64,000 bases of DNA from Acanthochromis polyacanthus (GCF_021347895.1 NC_067124.1:20512521-20576520); one strand, 5' to 3'; shown: positions 37,816-50,310, numbered from the stretch's first letter. Notes: a model not told the origin generated them from the sequence alone. Made by a program: numbers and translations.

Positions 37816-38954
37816 ATTTTGCTGTGGCAGCAGCTCAAATAAAGACCTGAAATAGACTTGACAGGCTTTGTTTTTAAAAATGTCAAAGTGCTGAGACAAA
37901 TTTACCCTGAAATGTGCTACAGTCGCACCATTGCTTTTTATAGAATCCATCATTGCTTGTGGTGCAGGAGCAGTTTGGTTTTCTTGTGTTCCTGAGATTG
38001 TATTTTGACAAGTTGAGAAGAGGGACATGCGAGGAAGGGAAGGTTGCGGAATTTACTTCAACGGCTAAAGAAAAAAGGAAATCAAAAGGCCCATGTCTTT
38101 GTATGATCTTTTAAAAGAGAGTGTTTACGTACAGCAGCCACGTGTGTCGTCACTTTATTGTGTCCACCTTAAAAATAACAGCCCGCGTGAAAATAACATG
38201 AATAATATTCTATAAAATAACATTTACATAATTGAATTTTATCTATCCTAGTGGATACGCTTGAGGGTGTGTTTGAAATATGTAACGCGTGTGTATTATT
38301 GTAAACAGACTGTAATATTCTCTATGAGAGAATGTTAGCGCTTTTTGGAGTAGAAGCATAGTGGACATTTATTCCCTTTTTTTTTATTTGGAACTCTGTG
38401 TGCAAGTCTGTATGGGTGCTCTGTGTCACGGCCGCCCTGCTAAAACCAACAGAGGGCTCTCTTATAGTCAGTGCACGGGGGCTAATGTCGCTCCTCAGCA
38501 CTGGTTACCAACACAAGCGAACCAGTGAAATTCATCGAGGTGGGCGGTGGTATTTGAGCATGGCGCTCTCGGTCTGTGCTGTGTCTGCTCTTGGTTAGGT
38601 GGCCTGCAGTTCTCCAAGTACACCATCTGGGTAATGGTGGGCATCCAAGGTAGAGTTGTTGCCATTGATTTTAGTGCTTTTACAGTGCATTGCTCTAAGT
38701 TGAGGCCAGATGGTCGCTCCGTCTCATTCAGCAGCTTCTATTTGTTGGAGGGAATAAAAGACTACTCCTTCTGTATTTGTCCTCTTACATGCTGTGCTTC
38801 TCTTTAGTCTCCCCCTGCTTGCCTTTCATAATTCTTTTTTTTCCTTCCTGACATGTTTTGCAACCTCTCATCTCATCCAGGAACCATTTCAGTTGATAAT
38901 GTAATGTTTTTATAATAAAGACGAAAGTGCTCAAGGATGGGGATGGGATTTTTT

Positions 38955-38971
38955 TCTCTCTCTCTCTCTCT
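38955..38971. repeat. TC dinucleotide microsatellite
   Basis: About eight TC units following a T run in the first intron of grik3. Confidence 0.85.
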
Positions 38972-40457
38972 AAAGATAGCATGTGTCTGTAGATAATTTG
39001 TATGTTTGCCAACATGGGGAAAAAAAGGCACATTTAAGTAGTACACTGATGATTTCATTGAATATGGTAGTTGCTTTTTCTGCTTTATTCTGTAACCACA
39101 GTGAGCGGCATTCTGCATAGAGTATATTAAAACCCTACTTGCCTCGGTTTCTTCTCAAGACAGGAATTGCCCTAATTTAAAATTATATTCAGAATACTTT
39201 TAGACTAATATATCATTAAAGCATACAGTAATGACAGATCATCGTACATTGTCTCTTTCATCTGTGGATTGATTAAACTAATTTATCATTTGTTGTTACT
39301 TTTCTCTCTCAGTGAGGTTAGTCACTGCCTGACAGGGATTTATTGAATAATCAATTACTTTATCTAGCTAATACTTAAAGCACTTAATCAGTGTCAGTTA
39401 ATCAATCTCCTTCATGATTTCATGTTGATTTCATTTCCTTCGGTCCTCACTCTGCATTTACAACACCGGGTCACTTGCATTTTTTTTTTTAAAAATTCAG
39501 CTTTCTTGAAATGCTTTGGGCAGGCACGACTTGAGATTTAATTATTTTCCGTGAAAGCACCCCAGCATTTAAGAGAAAGCTGACAAATGTGCAGCACTTG
39601 AAGATGTATGCAGTGTGACCACTCAGACGCTTCAGTGGGATAAATCGGGTTTGTGGTCACCATTTTCAGTTGAAGTCTCCAAACACAGAGCCACTTCAGT
39701 GGCTTGTCGTTATCCCCACACCAGCAGCGGCGAGAGACTGAGAAGTTTTCATGTGATTACCTCTTCCAGCAAGCTATAGAGTGCACTCTCCACTCGCATA
39801 CTCCCGGAGATCCTCCTCACCGGGGTTTGTGCAAATGTCTCATCTGAAATGACTCAGACATATTTCAAGAGACTGCAAAACGCTGTAATGGTACTTTTCA
39901 GTTCTACTTTTAACAAAGTCAAATCCAAAGGGGTGCTTGTATTGAGAATTACCCAAAGGAGGGATGCTATGGTTGGGTGGGAAGAGTAGGAAGAAGGCAT
40001 TTAAAAAGAAAGCATTTGGTGATGAAAAAGAACAATGAGGAGATGTTGCATCAAAAGTTGTATCAAATTAAGATGGCCATCAGTTGCTGAGTGGAAATGA
40101 ATATTTCATTTTCATCTAAATTTAATCTCTCCCTAGACAGAGAGAGAGGAAGCATGGAGAAGCCTGCTGGCGGAGGCATGGGGCCCGGGAGTTGTTGTGG
40201 TGAATATGAACAAAGGCTTGTAGAGGTCACATAAGAATTGGATACAGACAGAAGCTTCTTTGATGTGTAATTCCATTATCTGTTAGCGAAAGCAGAGATT
40301 GAAATGGGAGGAATACAACGGTTGTTTTACCTGCGCTAACACACTCCTCTTCATCCACTTGTATAAACATGGATGGATAAACGAACTGCAAACGCAAGAG
40401 CAGAGGCCCATTCTCTGCCTCTTCCACTCGCGGGCATCTGTATCTTAGCTTGCGCGC

Positions 40458-40488
40458 CACACACAAACACACACACACACACACACAC
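40458..40488. repeat. CA dinucleotide microsatellite
   Basis: About fifteen CA units with one A interruption, a common vertebrate microsatellite. Confidence 0.93.
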
Positions 40489-41980
40489 TATATAAAGCCA
40501 TACTTCATCCAGAACATTTTCTAAAACATATGTCTGGTCTCACTGGGCCTCTTGTACACAATCCAATTCCATTCTCTTTGTCAGCACACTCGTGGCTCAT
40601 CATTAGCTTCAATCTCACTGATGAGAAACGGCAGATGTTCGTTTTGTTGAGCAGAGGACCCGTCTCTGAATGTGCCATCTTCTCTCCTCGTCTGTGATCC
40701 TGTTTAGACGCATTAGAAAGGAACATTCTACTTCCACTAACAAATATGGGCTCTAGCCGTGCCGTAGTCTCTTCTTTTTTTTTTTCTGAAGCACAAAACC
40801 TATTTTTAATTGAAGCCAGTAAAGACAGTCAATATGCACAGAGCATACAGCGTGGGTCCAAATCAGAGTATATCAAATAAATTGTGTGAGTATGCTCAAG
40901 CAGGGTATCATAAATGCATAATGCTTTGTCAGGTGGAAAGATTGTATCTGATCACTTACATTACCAAAACAACTGTGTCCAGGAAGTGCAGGTACTTAGC
41001 TCTATGTTCAGTCACACATAGTAATGATCATCCAATAATCCAAGCCACTAGGGGCTAATAGAGCGGATCTACCAACCAGTAAGATAATCCTGTGACACAG
41101 CAGGGCCCTATCTAGCCCCAGCTAGCTTAGCTTAGCCACTGCTCACATACCAGATGGTGTTTTCATATCGCACTACAAAGTGGGTGCTCCGTGGTTAAAG
41201 GTCTGCTGCAAGCATATGCTTCTGCCTATTGAAATAAATAAGGTGGTGGGTGGGGTAGGGATTATAAATTTCAGCTTTTTCATTCAAAAAGTGAGGCAAT
41301 CTTTTTGCAGTTTTATGCAGATTAGATGTTATTTTGCAGACAATATTTTATTGGCTGCCATTTGTAAAATTTGAGAGTATAACAGGAGCTTAAAAGAGTC
41401 AATTCACCCAGACAATGAAAAATATACAGGGATTTATCCTTGGTGGTGCAATTCCATTAAGATAATCCTGGTTTTTCCTCTGTTCTTAGATTTTGCCTCA
41501 TACATTTCTACAATGGCAGTGAATAGAATATGTTTTGTGGCTTCAAAAAAGACAGAATTTAAACAAAATGAACTCAGCAGCGCACCAACATGTTAATGGT
41601 TGCACTGACACACAGCAAAAACTGTGGTGGTCTCACAATAAAGGCTGTAAAACTGTGTGATTCCTACGTGTTTTGGCTTCTTTTTTTTCTTATGGCCAGT
41701 GTCTGCATGATGGGACAAATTTCAAGTCACACGACTAATGAGTTTGTTTTGTTTAGCTCGTAAAAAGAGCAACAATGTCGGCATCAGAAGGCTGCAGAGG
41801 TGTCGATGAAATTAACCAAATACAGAATTTGCACTCTTGAAAATTCTAGCCTGTGTGGAGTAACAACAGGGACCATTATTATTTTTACACATTGTTGCAT
41901 TTTAGTTGTGTTTACCTTCATTTTTTTCTTATCATTTCCAGTTAGTGTTTGCTTTGGTATATGCAACAAGTCAAGTTTTA

Positions 41981-42232
41981 AACATCAAAACTACTTAGTT
42001 GGGTTTTTGGAAGAGGTCATGGTTTGGGTTAAAATACACTCCGTCAAACACTTTTCAGTCACTGCTTACCTTCATATTTATTCCCTATATTCTGATGCTG
42101 TTTACTGTTTTTTTCTGTGGCTATTTGCTTCATTTATGCCACAGAAATACTAATATATATTGCGTTTAGACACCAAAAGTACTTGGTTTGGAAAAGATTA
42201 TGGTTTTAGTGTTAAAATACACCCCTTAAAAT
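41981..42232 (+). repeat. Two diverged copies of a roughly 65-bp unit, 188 bp apart
   Basis: Copy 1 (41981-42048) reads ACATCAAAACTACTTAGTTG, then GAAGAGGTCATGGTTTGGG and TTAAAATACACTCC. Copy 2 (about 42168-42232) reads ACACCAAAAGTACTTGGTTTGG, then AAAAGATTATGGTTTTAG and TTAAAATACACCCC. The wording (ACTTGGTT, GG-AAAGAT-ATGG, TTAAAATA) fits a repeat dispersed in many fish genomes, often in tandem. No coding sense. Confidence 0.55.
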
Positions 42233-42444
42233 GATGACGATCCTTCCTATTAATAAGTGCTTACAAAATACAAGCATCTCACAATTTCCCTTTTTAATGA
42301 AAATCATACAGTGTGCACTGTAGACCAACACAGTTGTTGTACAATTTTGGTGAAACTGGACTGTAAAAAAAAAAAAAAAACAATGACGTCAAGACAAGGC
42401 AGAAAAAAAATGATTAAAATAGCAAAAGGAGGGAAAAGGTGGGA

Positions 42445-42710
42445 GTGCATCAATCTCCTTGAACTTGTCTGGAAGGGAACGCCACAGTTCGGGGCCATAG
42501 CAACTGAAAGCTCCCGTTTTTAAAGTGAATTATAGAGATGGATTGTAAATTACCGCCCAACAATCTACGTGAGCTGATTCTAGCCACAAGGTCTTGGAAG
42601 CTTTTAAAGACCAGAAGAAGAATATTGAAATTGGGTCTAAAAGAAACAGAACCCGTTTTAAATTTTGAGCAAATAAAATTATATTGCCTACCTAAACGGA
42701 TCTTAATCAA
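42445..42710 (+). repeat. Fish interspersed repeat of the same family as 20315-20800
   Basis: Text such as GGAAGGGAACGCCACAGTTC, GGGGCCATAGCAACTGAAAG and CTTTTAAAGACC follows the body of the common fish repeat whose long copies read GAGTTCCAGAGCTTAGGGGCC, CATAGTACTAAAAGCTCC and AATGCTTTAAAAGTTA. Two ORFs here (42450-42710 minus and 42538-42759 plus) are by-products of this repeat, not genes. Confidence 0.55.
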
Positions 42711-45700
42711 GTCTCAAAAGTGCTGTTTGTGTGGTTATTTGTGTAAAACAGCTCCTTAACATCACTCACAATTTGACATAGAGATGTCCATCAAAAACAG
42801 CAATCTGACTGATTTGGTCCACAATTTGTTTCCCGGTTCTCCTGCAAGCCCCTCAGGGACTCAATGTCATTATAGTGGGACGTGCGCTTTTTGGATTTGA
42901 CAGCGTTTTGAAATTCATGGCATGTCAATGTTGGCTATTTCCCTGTGAATGTTGCTGTACCAGGGCAATGAATCAAATTTCATGCTCTAGCCATTTGTCT
43001 TTATTATGTGCCCTTGTCCTTTCCATTTGACTCTCCCATCTCAGCCCTCCTCGGGGCTCTGCTGGAAAAGTCGAATAGCATCAAAACAGTTTGAGAAGAA
43101 AGCTTGATCACAGGGCATTTTGCTTTCAGGGTCACGCGGGCAATATAACATAGTTAATTAGAATGATCTTGTTGGAGGTAATTCGGTGATTATTTTTTTA
43201 CATTTCAGCATGGGGAGCAATTTGTCTTCACTTTTTCCAGACACACTGTATATGTTGGCAAACCGCGCACACACGGTAGGGGCGCAAAGCACTGCAGCAA
43301 AAAGAGACAGAGGGAGAGAGAACGAACGCGGGTGGTTACATAGATGAAGCTAGGGGACACTTATTTAGCTGGTTAATTAGCTTGAACCTTTTGATCCCAA
43401 TTTAAAAACTCGCCACGTTGCAGTGCTGGCTCCTTTTGTGTGTTGCCCCAAGCCAGATAAAACTCAGCTTTATTCCTGTGCCTTTCAAACGCCATGGCAT
43501 TCACTGAAGCAGTATTAGCTTTGCTTTCCCTCCCTGCGTAAGCGTCACCCTTATCTATACCCAGACGCTCTGTGTAAACTTGGTACTTGGCCCCCCCCCC
43601 CCGACACCTCAGTTGCATATAGTGACACGCATGCATTGCAATAACAAGACCTTTTCTTCCCACTGCTTTAAAGCAATCAAATTTTGACAGTGGAGGTATC
43701 AGCCACGGCGTCCTGGTTTAAATCCTATTTAACTTGGGCTAAGGACAATGAATGGAAGGCATCCGTGTTTCATTCTGCCCTTTTAATCAAGCTCTCATTG
43801 TTAAAGGTGCACTGCAAATGTCAGGTCTTGGTTGTGTGATTCCCTCAAATTGCTGTTCCATGACTGTAGGGAAATGTGAGTGCATGAGCGTGTGTTTAGG
43901 AGGGGAGGGAATGAGAGAAAGAGAGGAAGTGTGAGTGTGTGCATGACAAGGGGATGTATAAGGGGAGCTGGCATAGAATCCCTGGAGCGTAGGGGTAGAG
44001 CAGGAGTTACTAATCAACTGTGAGAGAGCAGGCTAGAGAAGACTCACCCTCTATTTTCCCCCCAGAGAGAACAAGAAGGAACAGATAAGACAAACCTCTT
44101 CAGGCCAAAAAACACTACAAATGAATGGCTATCACCAAAAATATCAGGGGGAAACAGAGATCCTTTCCTCCGCAATCTGCCTCACACATCCTTTTTTTTC
44201 CCTTCTACCCCCCCTCCGTCCTTTTCATCCCGGCAGTAACAAATGCGAGGACTACTGCAGGAAGTGCATAAGACTCGGGGGTTACCTCTCTAGCCCCTGC
44301 GCTCATCCCTCCACTGATGGATAGCCGGGAGGTTGGAAGCCAGTGTCAATTTAGTTAACACAGCCAATACCCAGAAGATTCCACTCAGCACTCGCGCTGC
44401 GTGCAGGCAAGACAATCTAGGATGGGCTGTTCTCCGTTTCAGCGAGTGTTTTACCGACTGCCGATCCACTGTCCAGGTTGCCCCGAGAGAGCAGTGTGGT
44501 TAACCGCAAAATGTTCCCCTGTGACTCATCTAAAGACAGCGTGTCTGCATGTGACCACCTTAAGATATATGGAACAAGACAGAGATTATCATTGACAGGG
44601 AAGGGAAGAGCAGGAGAGGCTGTGGGCGGTTTGAGGCTGGCAGTACATTTTAGTAAAGCTATTAGTGATGCTTGTATGAATTAGGGCGTTTAATGTAAAG
44701 CCAGAAAAGCTAGTAACTAACTGTCCCCCAGCTTTTTAAAAAAAATTTATTTATTTTATTATTTGCGCTCTCAGATGAGGTTTGGAAACTACAGATGGCT
44801 GTCATAGTAACCACGTATAGTTGGCAAACTGGTTTGATTAGTGGAGATTATAGCTCGTGATTAAGCAGCAGGGTTTTTTGTTCAAATCAATTCTCTATCA
44901 CTGAGAGTTAATGAAGAACGAGGTTTCTGATTGTTCCTAAATCATGTTTTTCAGTCTCAAGTGCTTCTGTTTCGAGCCTCACGCTCCCTCTCTCCCCCCC
45001 CCGCCCCTCCCTTAATTCAGTGTTCAGTCTGGAGTATTGCTATTTTTTTTAAACATTGTCACTGCACCCAATGTCAATTTTATTACAGTTTAATCATCCC
45101 GTTGCTTTATCATAATTTCTGAAAAGCTCACGCCATCATTTTGTTTTCCTGAGCCATAAATTCTGATACATTGTTGTATGTATTAAAAACGTACATCCAC
45201 AGTTACCGTTCTTGCTTTTCAAACCCTCGACCGGAGATACATGTTTTTGCTTGTCCAGAAAATAAGACAATTAATTTACTGAAATTTGGATAATTTCTGA
45301 ATAAAATCAGGCAAAATATGAGCTATGCCCCTAATTGCTTTTCACCAAGATTGTACATAATACCGTAAAATTTGCTTGCGCCAAAATAATCTGCAATCAG
45401 CAAGCATTATCTGGTTTGATGAAAAGGATCAATTGAAGTAATGCTGCAATAATCATATGCAAACTTAATGAGGCATCTGCGGCGTATTAGGCTGATTGTT
45501 TCCATTGCTAGAGCAAACAATGCATGTCCTTCTTGCCTGCCATTTTAGTCAGAAATGCCATAAAACATCAGCATGAGATATCATCAGTATTCTTTAAAAC
45601 ATATTTATAGCTTCTGTTTACAGTGTTTGCGACCTTTTATATCTATATCGGTAAACTGTGGTCGTGTGCGTGCGTGTCTGCAAAACCTCAGCACTTCATC

Positions 45701-46855
45701 CTTGTAATAAATGCTAAATGTAATTTTAGGTCACCATAATAAAAATGCCTTCAGTCTTCTGTGACTCAAGCAACAAAGGACAGATAAATCAGACAGATAA
45801 ATCTATTGTCAATATTCTAAATGTCTTGAAGAATCTGTTAGAAAATGTCATAAACTGGATGGAACTGGGTGTGATGGTGGTGAATAAAGTCATGTTTAAC
45901 TACCTCCAGGATGTTAATATCCCTGGCTTACATTTACACACTATTTTCTTTTCATTTATACCACCTGAACATTCACTCTTATTTTTCTTTAAACAGCTCA
46001 AGTGGTGTTTCAGACTTTTTGAGTGTACTTTCCTTTTTCCACCAAGTGGCTTTTTTTCTCTACCTTCATTGTTATTTGGAGAAATGTCTAACTATCAGAA
46101 CACTGACCACATTAAAAATAATTGGCATCATGCTGGCATCACAGAATTAATGCTCAGCTAATATCCTGCTCAGCCTCCCTCTGCACTGTTCACATATGGA
46201 TCGCTTGTCTGCCAAAGCCTTAATTACTTCAAATGTGGGTAGGGATATTTTTCCTGCATTGAGAACAGAATATAATACTCAGTATGTAAGAATATATCTT
46301 GAACTTCATAATAAAGGAATCAAAACATAAACTAAATCATTTTTCAATTAGTCAGTCTGCAAAATATAAGCATTTGTGAATATATAAAATTTGTAGACAG
46401 CTACAGTGTCACCACTTATGAATTAATTAATGTGAGTAAACCTGTCATTTGACGCTCAGTTTTGTATTTTATAAATAAATACATAATGAGTTTAAATAAC
46501 CAGTTTATTGAAAAAAATGCAGAACTGAAACAATCAGCCAAGTAGTTTATCATTAAACTTTCATATCACCAAGCATTTCTTTGTTGCAACTTCTCATTTT
46601 GTGACCATTCGCTGTCGTCTTCGTTCTATGTAATAGTAAACTGATCATTTTGGACTTTTGGTTGGACAAACCAAGTTACATGAAGCTAAATGAGCCTCCA
46701 CTTCAGGATACTGTCATGTTTGGAAGATGCTCTGTAATTTTAATGTACAGACCAAACATAACTCTCAACTTAATCTGTGATGTTATGATAAATTACAGCA
46801 TAGAGTCAGTTTAATATAGTAGCCAGCACTTAGACTTTGAAAAGTCTCAGTATAG
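42711..46855. other. grik3 intron 1 sequence without recognised gene
   Basis: No exon of grik3 and no other gene was recognised. Poly-C runs occur near 43590 and 44996. The 138-codon ORF at 45745-46161 has no known motif. The part at 45350-45540 has octamer and TAAT words and might be a regulatory element. Confidence 0.5.
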
Positions 46856-46869
46856 AGTATGATATTACA

Positions 46870-46990
46870 GAACTGAAGAAGCCTCTTGGATGAGAGGTGA
46901 AATGTCTTCAAGGAACTTTCTTAAAGTCCAGTGGATTGATGTAAACAACTTTGGATACCATGACCTGGATGAATGAGAACCAACACAGAC
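46870..46990 (+). mobile_element. Short retrotransposon 3' fragment with 14-bp target duplication
   Basis: A 121-bp insert is flanked by exact 14-bp direct repeats AGTATGATATTACA at 46856-46869 and 46991-47004, the mark of target-primed or staggered-cut insertion. The insert reads CTGAAGAAGCCTCTTGGATG, AGAGGTGAAATGTCTTCAAG and GGATACCATGACCTGGATGA. This is a sequence common in fish as the 3' end of retroelements, by recall Penelope-like. A strongly 5'-truncated copy fits. The duplication is directly seen; the class is less sure. Confidence 0.65.
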
Positions 46991-47004
46991 AGTATGATAT
47001 TACA

Positions 47005-48280
47005 CACATTGAACATTCGCCATTGTCCTATGCAAGTAAGTAAAGCTTAGTGTAGAATGTTTTGAAACAGAAAGTTCCAAAGGGCTCGTGAAATGTTACT
47101 TCTCCTCAGCAGGGGAGAAAGTCAGAGAGGAGAATGAGGTTGAATTCCCAGGAGAAAATATATCATTTCTTTCCTCTTTCAGAGGCTTTGGGGAAAAAAA
47201 TGAGGCAATCAGCAGGTTTGGTGATCTGGAGTTCCAGTCTGTTATGACCCAGCTTGAGCAACGACAGATCAGAGACGTCACATTCTTTGTCAATATTCTG
47301 CCATCGGAGGACAGTATGAGATGACAGGATGAGCCTGGTCTGTGTGTGCTTTTCTCAGTGAAACCTATTATTATAGGGAGCCTCTCCAGCCGCTGCCAAA
47401 CTTAAAACAGAGGACAGGAGGAGGTATTACCTCCAATTATGTGCTGTCCTCCATTTGTGCATTGTGAACAGTATCCAGCTGCAGGCCTGTCACACATTTT
47501 TCCATTTATTAATTCATTTTTGTTTCTTATTATACGTGTCATGCTGATAGAAAGGGAGGCCCCCATTCCACCTTCTCTTGTCCCTTTCTTCTATTCCACA
47601 TCTTTCTGTCCTCATGGAAAGAAATACCCATTGAAGTCATGTTCTCTTTACGAGGGTTAAAGAAAAGCTTTTGTTTAGGTCCCATTCACTGCTCTTCCTC
47701 TTTTCCCACCAGACAGAAAATGTGACCCTGCTAACATATGCTCATTGTGTTAATCCCTTGCCAGGGTGAATTGAGAACTCCCTTCTCTCACCTTTCCTGA
47801 CCCGTACACCTTCTGTCTCCTCAACACACTGTATTACAAGACTTGCATTTCAATTTGCAAGCCCAATCACCGAGATCTCACGAGCTGCTGGTCGGAAAGC
47901 AATTGAGCCTCATTCAGTCTGCTCCCCTCATGTTCCCAATCCATTTATGATTATTTAAACATATTAAATGTCTTGAACAAACCACTCGCTGAACCGAATG
48001 TGTTTCTCTTTCTCTGGCTTTTTTCTTTCATCTCTCTTCGAAACACTTCATTTGATTGCACCCACCAGCCACCTTTGCTTCTATCCTGTGCTTTCCTGGT
48101 CATCTGTGCACCTTGATTTGAGAGTTGAAGGTTGGGGGGAGGGAATAACGGCACATGGAAATGGGCTGGTGATTGCCTTCCTTCTGGCGTTGTGATGGAG
48201 GGCTTGAGTGATCGTGCCCCTCAGGCCCCTCCTTGGCGGTTGATTAGCTGTGAAGCCCTGGAGCTCCGGAGTGACACGCC
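47005..48280. other. grik3 intron 1 sequence without recognised gene
   Basis: Unique-looking AT/GC mixed DNA. ORFs at 47088-47324 and others lack domains and splice context. Confidence 0.45.
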
Positions 48281-48560
48281 GGCTCATCAGACCCTGCTCA
48301 GCCTGTCGGGGACCCCCCTTGATTGCAGGGTGCTTCATAATTGTCCCCCGTTCTGCTTTAATGTCCGGTGTGCTGCCATCTCGTCTTCACATCACAGAAG
48401 ATGGCACATTTCGGCTGTACAACAAATACTCACTGCACTGGCTCATCAGACCTTGCCCAGAATGTCGGGGACCGTCTTCCCGGTGCTTCCTAATTGTCCC
48501 CCATTCGGCTTTGGTGTCTGGTGTGGTGCCATCACATCTTCACGTCAAAGATTGCACCAC
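48281..48560 (+). repeat. Tandem duplication, two diverged copies with 159-bp period
   Basis: Copy 1 starts GGCTCATCAGACCCTGCTCAG at 48281 (shown in part) and copy 2 starts GGCTCATCAGACCTTGCCCAG at 48440. Both go on through TGTCGGGGACC, GGTGCTTC-TAATTGTCCCCC, TTC-GCTTT--TGTC-GGTGTG-TGCCATC and TCTTCAC. About 120 bp align at roughly 75-80% identity by eye, with one gap of several bases near 48318. The period of 159 is a multiple of three, which keeps a 180-codon frame open across both (48132-48674). I do not recognise a gene or repeat family here. Confidence 0.8.
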
Positions 48561-49949
48561 GTGATGCTAGACTTTCTCCCGTTGCTTTTGAGGATATACA
48601 CACGATGTTTCCAAATGGAAATGACGTGTCATAAAAATTGCACCGTCCAGGAGATTCGACTTGCCAGCAGATGACAACATGATAAAATGCTTTGAGACAT
48701 TCACTGCATGGAATTAATAGCAGAACTCACATGTACAAGCTCTCCGAGGCCTGATCGCTTAGGCACAATGTGCAATGTATAGAAAAATGAAAAGGTCCAG
48801 TATAGATACAGATGAAAGGAATGTAGTTTTATAGTGATGAATATGGAATTGCATGAATGCAAGGTTGAATTCAATTGGCAGCTGCAGAAAAGCGTGACAA
48901 AACATTTATGTCAAGCACTGCTTTTTCTTGCTCCCTGTCTCTGTCTGCCAGCACCGGCAGCTGCAAATAGGCCTGGTGTAATGTCTTTTTTAGTAAGGCA
49001 ATTGGAAAAGAATTGCCATCGTGGCATTCATAATCATTGAATTGGTAGACATGATTGAAAGTTAAAGCAGTCAGAACGGAGAACTCGGAGGGCTCTGACC
49101 CCCGTTATTGATTCATATAGCTTCTGTCGGTGAACTGCCCGAGGTGTGGAACTCATTAAATCATAGACTGTATTAATTATTTTTATGTCCTGGCATTAGC
49201 CTCAGGTGACACTTGAATTTTTTTAAAGTTGAGACTTATGCGCATGCCACTGCGATATAATTTGAAGCAAGTCTTTTGACCCTGCACTGGACAGCTCTGG
49301 GTGAGGACCTACAATGTGCGCAATAGAGTCAAGGATTCAAAGGTTTATTTGTCATATACAGACTTAAGGCAATGTTTAAAGGATTTCTGCAAAAAGATTT
49401 TTTTTAAAGAAATATAGGGATAAGGGAAAGGGAAAATGGATCACAAAGAAAATCCACTGATGGTGCTATTTCCATCTGGTATAATAAATGTCATTGTTGT
49501 GAATATAATGTTTCTGAGCCCTAAGCTGTTGCCCTTGGTAAAATTTCAGCATAAAGATTTAGATACTAGTATAAGTCATTTTGTTTAGATTACAAAAAAT
49601 TATATATGTATAAAAATGTAATGTAAAACTGTACAAATTGTGCACTCAAATGCAGGTATTCTAATGTAAAGAGCAGAGTTTACCATTCGTGTGATTTAAG
49701 GAAAGAAGCTTTTTCTTTGTGTTAGACTTGTGGCTACAGAAGCGTTAGCCTGAGTGTAGAATCAGAATTTCTGTTGCTGACGATCCTTTATAATCCTACT
49801 AGCACTGGTTCTGTGGAGTGAGGAGTGTAGATCCAATGGTGCGTTCCGCTCGGCTGAGCAAACCACTCTCTCTACGATCCCAGGCAGAGCAGATTCCATA
49901 CAACTCGGTGATCCCCCCCCCCCCGGTTATGCTGCATCACCACGGCACC
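48561..49949. other. grik3 intron 1 sequence; part may be conserved noncoding
   Basis: No gene was recognised. The segment 48830-49240 is non-repetitive with several TAAT/ATTA and CAGCTG words. A piece near 49333-49365 (TTCAAAGGTTTATTTGTCAT) resembles the 3' end of fish LINEs in minus orientation. Confidence 0.45.
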
Positions 49950-50310
49950 ACAGAAGAAGCCTTTAAGTCTCCGAGTATTTCAGATTCTCAATATGTGAAC
50001 TCCCAGGTTGGTGCTGAAGTTACTCAGCTTCTCCACAAGTGTCCCATAAGTATTCTTTAGGTCTTATTGTGGCTCTGCTGCTTGCGCCCAAAATCCACAA
50101 CCAGCTCTCTTGATTTGCTGTCAGTAGATAGTAGTTGTTGACCTTGCACCGCAGGCCTCTATCTCTTCCAGGCCTACCTGGAATTGTTGGTGATAATCAC
50201 AACTGTGTGAACTTGACAGTGGAGTTGGAGCTGTACCAGGCCATGCATTCATGTGTGTGCATATAGTGTAGCTAAGACACTAACCTTTAGGGGCACCCAT
50301 GGTGATGCAT
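49950..50310 (-). mobile_element. Non-LTR retrotransposon fragment, reverse transcriptase end
   Basis: The minus strand follows the reverse transcriptase gene of a common fish LINE. It covers the part after the APQG motif (GCCCCTAAAGG at about 50300), the H-SSN--IKF region (AGCTCCAACTCCACTGTCAAGTT, near 50220), the KELV-DF region (AAGAGAGCTGGTTGTGGATTTTGG, near 50100) and the EK-SNF--LGVH region (GAAGCTGAGTAAC and CCTGGGAGTTCACAT, near 50000). Indels and stops break every frame. Clade (Rex- or RTE-like) is not assigned. Confidence 0.65.

Larger units (their letters stand above)
36272..41980 (+). other. grik3: grik3 intron 1, proximal part; no further exon seen
   Basis: This is noncoding sequence after the exon 1 donor. 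It has CpG-rich DNA to about 36500, a poly-C run near 36958, an ATT run at 37794-37815, a TC run at 38955-38971 and a CA run at 40458-40488. Open frames here have no recognisable domain. I see no other gene and no clear transposon. Confidence 0.6.

Noticed and set aside
45745..46161. 138-codon plus ORF in the intron
   Set aside because: F/L-rich content comes from T-rich DNA; there is no domain, and another frame of 79 codons is open in the same place.
47088..47324. 78-codon ORF as a hidden grik3 exon
   Set aside because: No resemblance to the GGIFE ligand-binding exon and no matching acceptor/donor pair in the needed phase.
48132..48674. 180-codon plus ORF over the tandem duplication
   Set aside because: No domain or splice context, and another frame (48250-48564) is also open over the same DNA. 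I report the duplication, not a gene.
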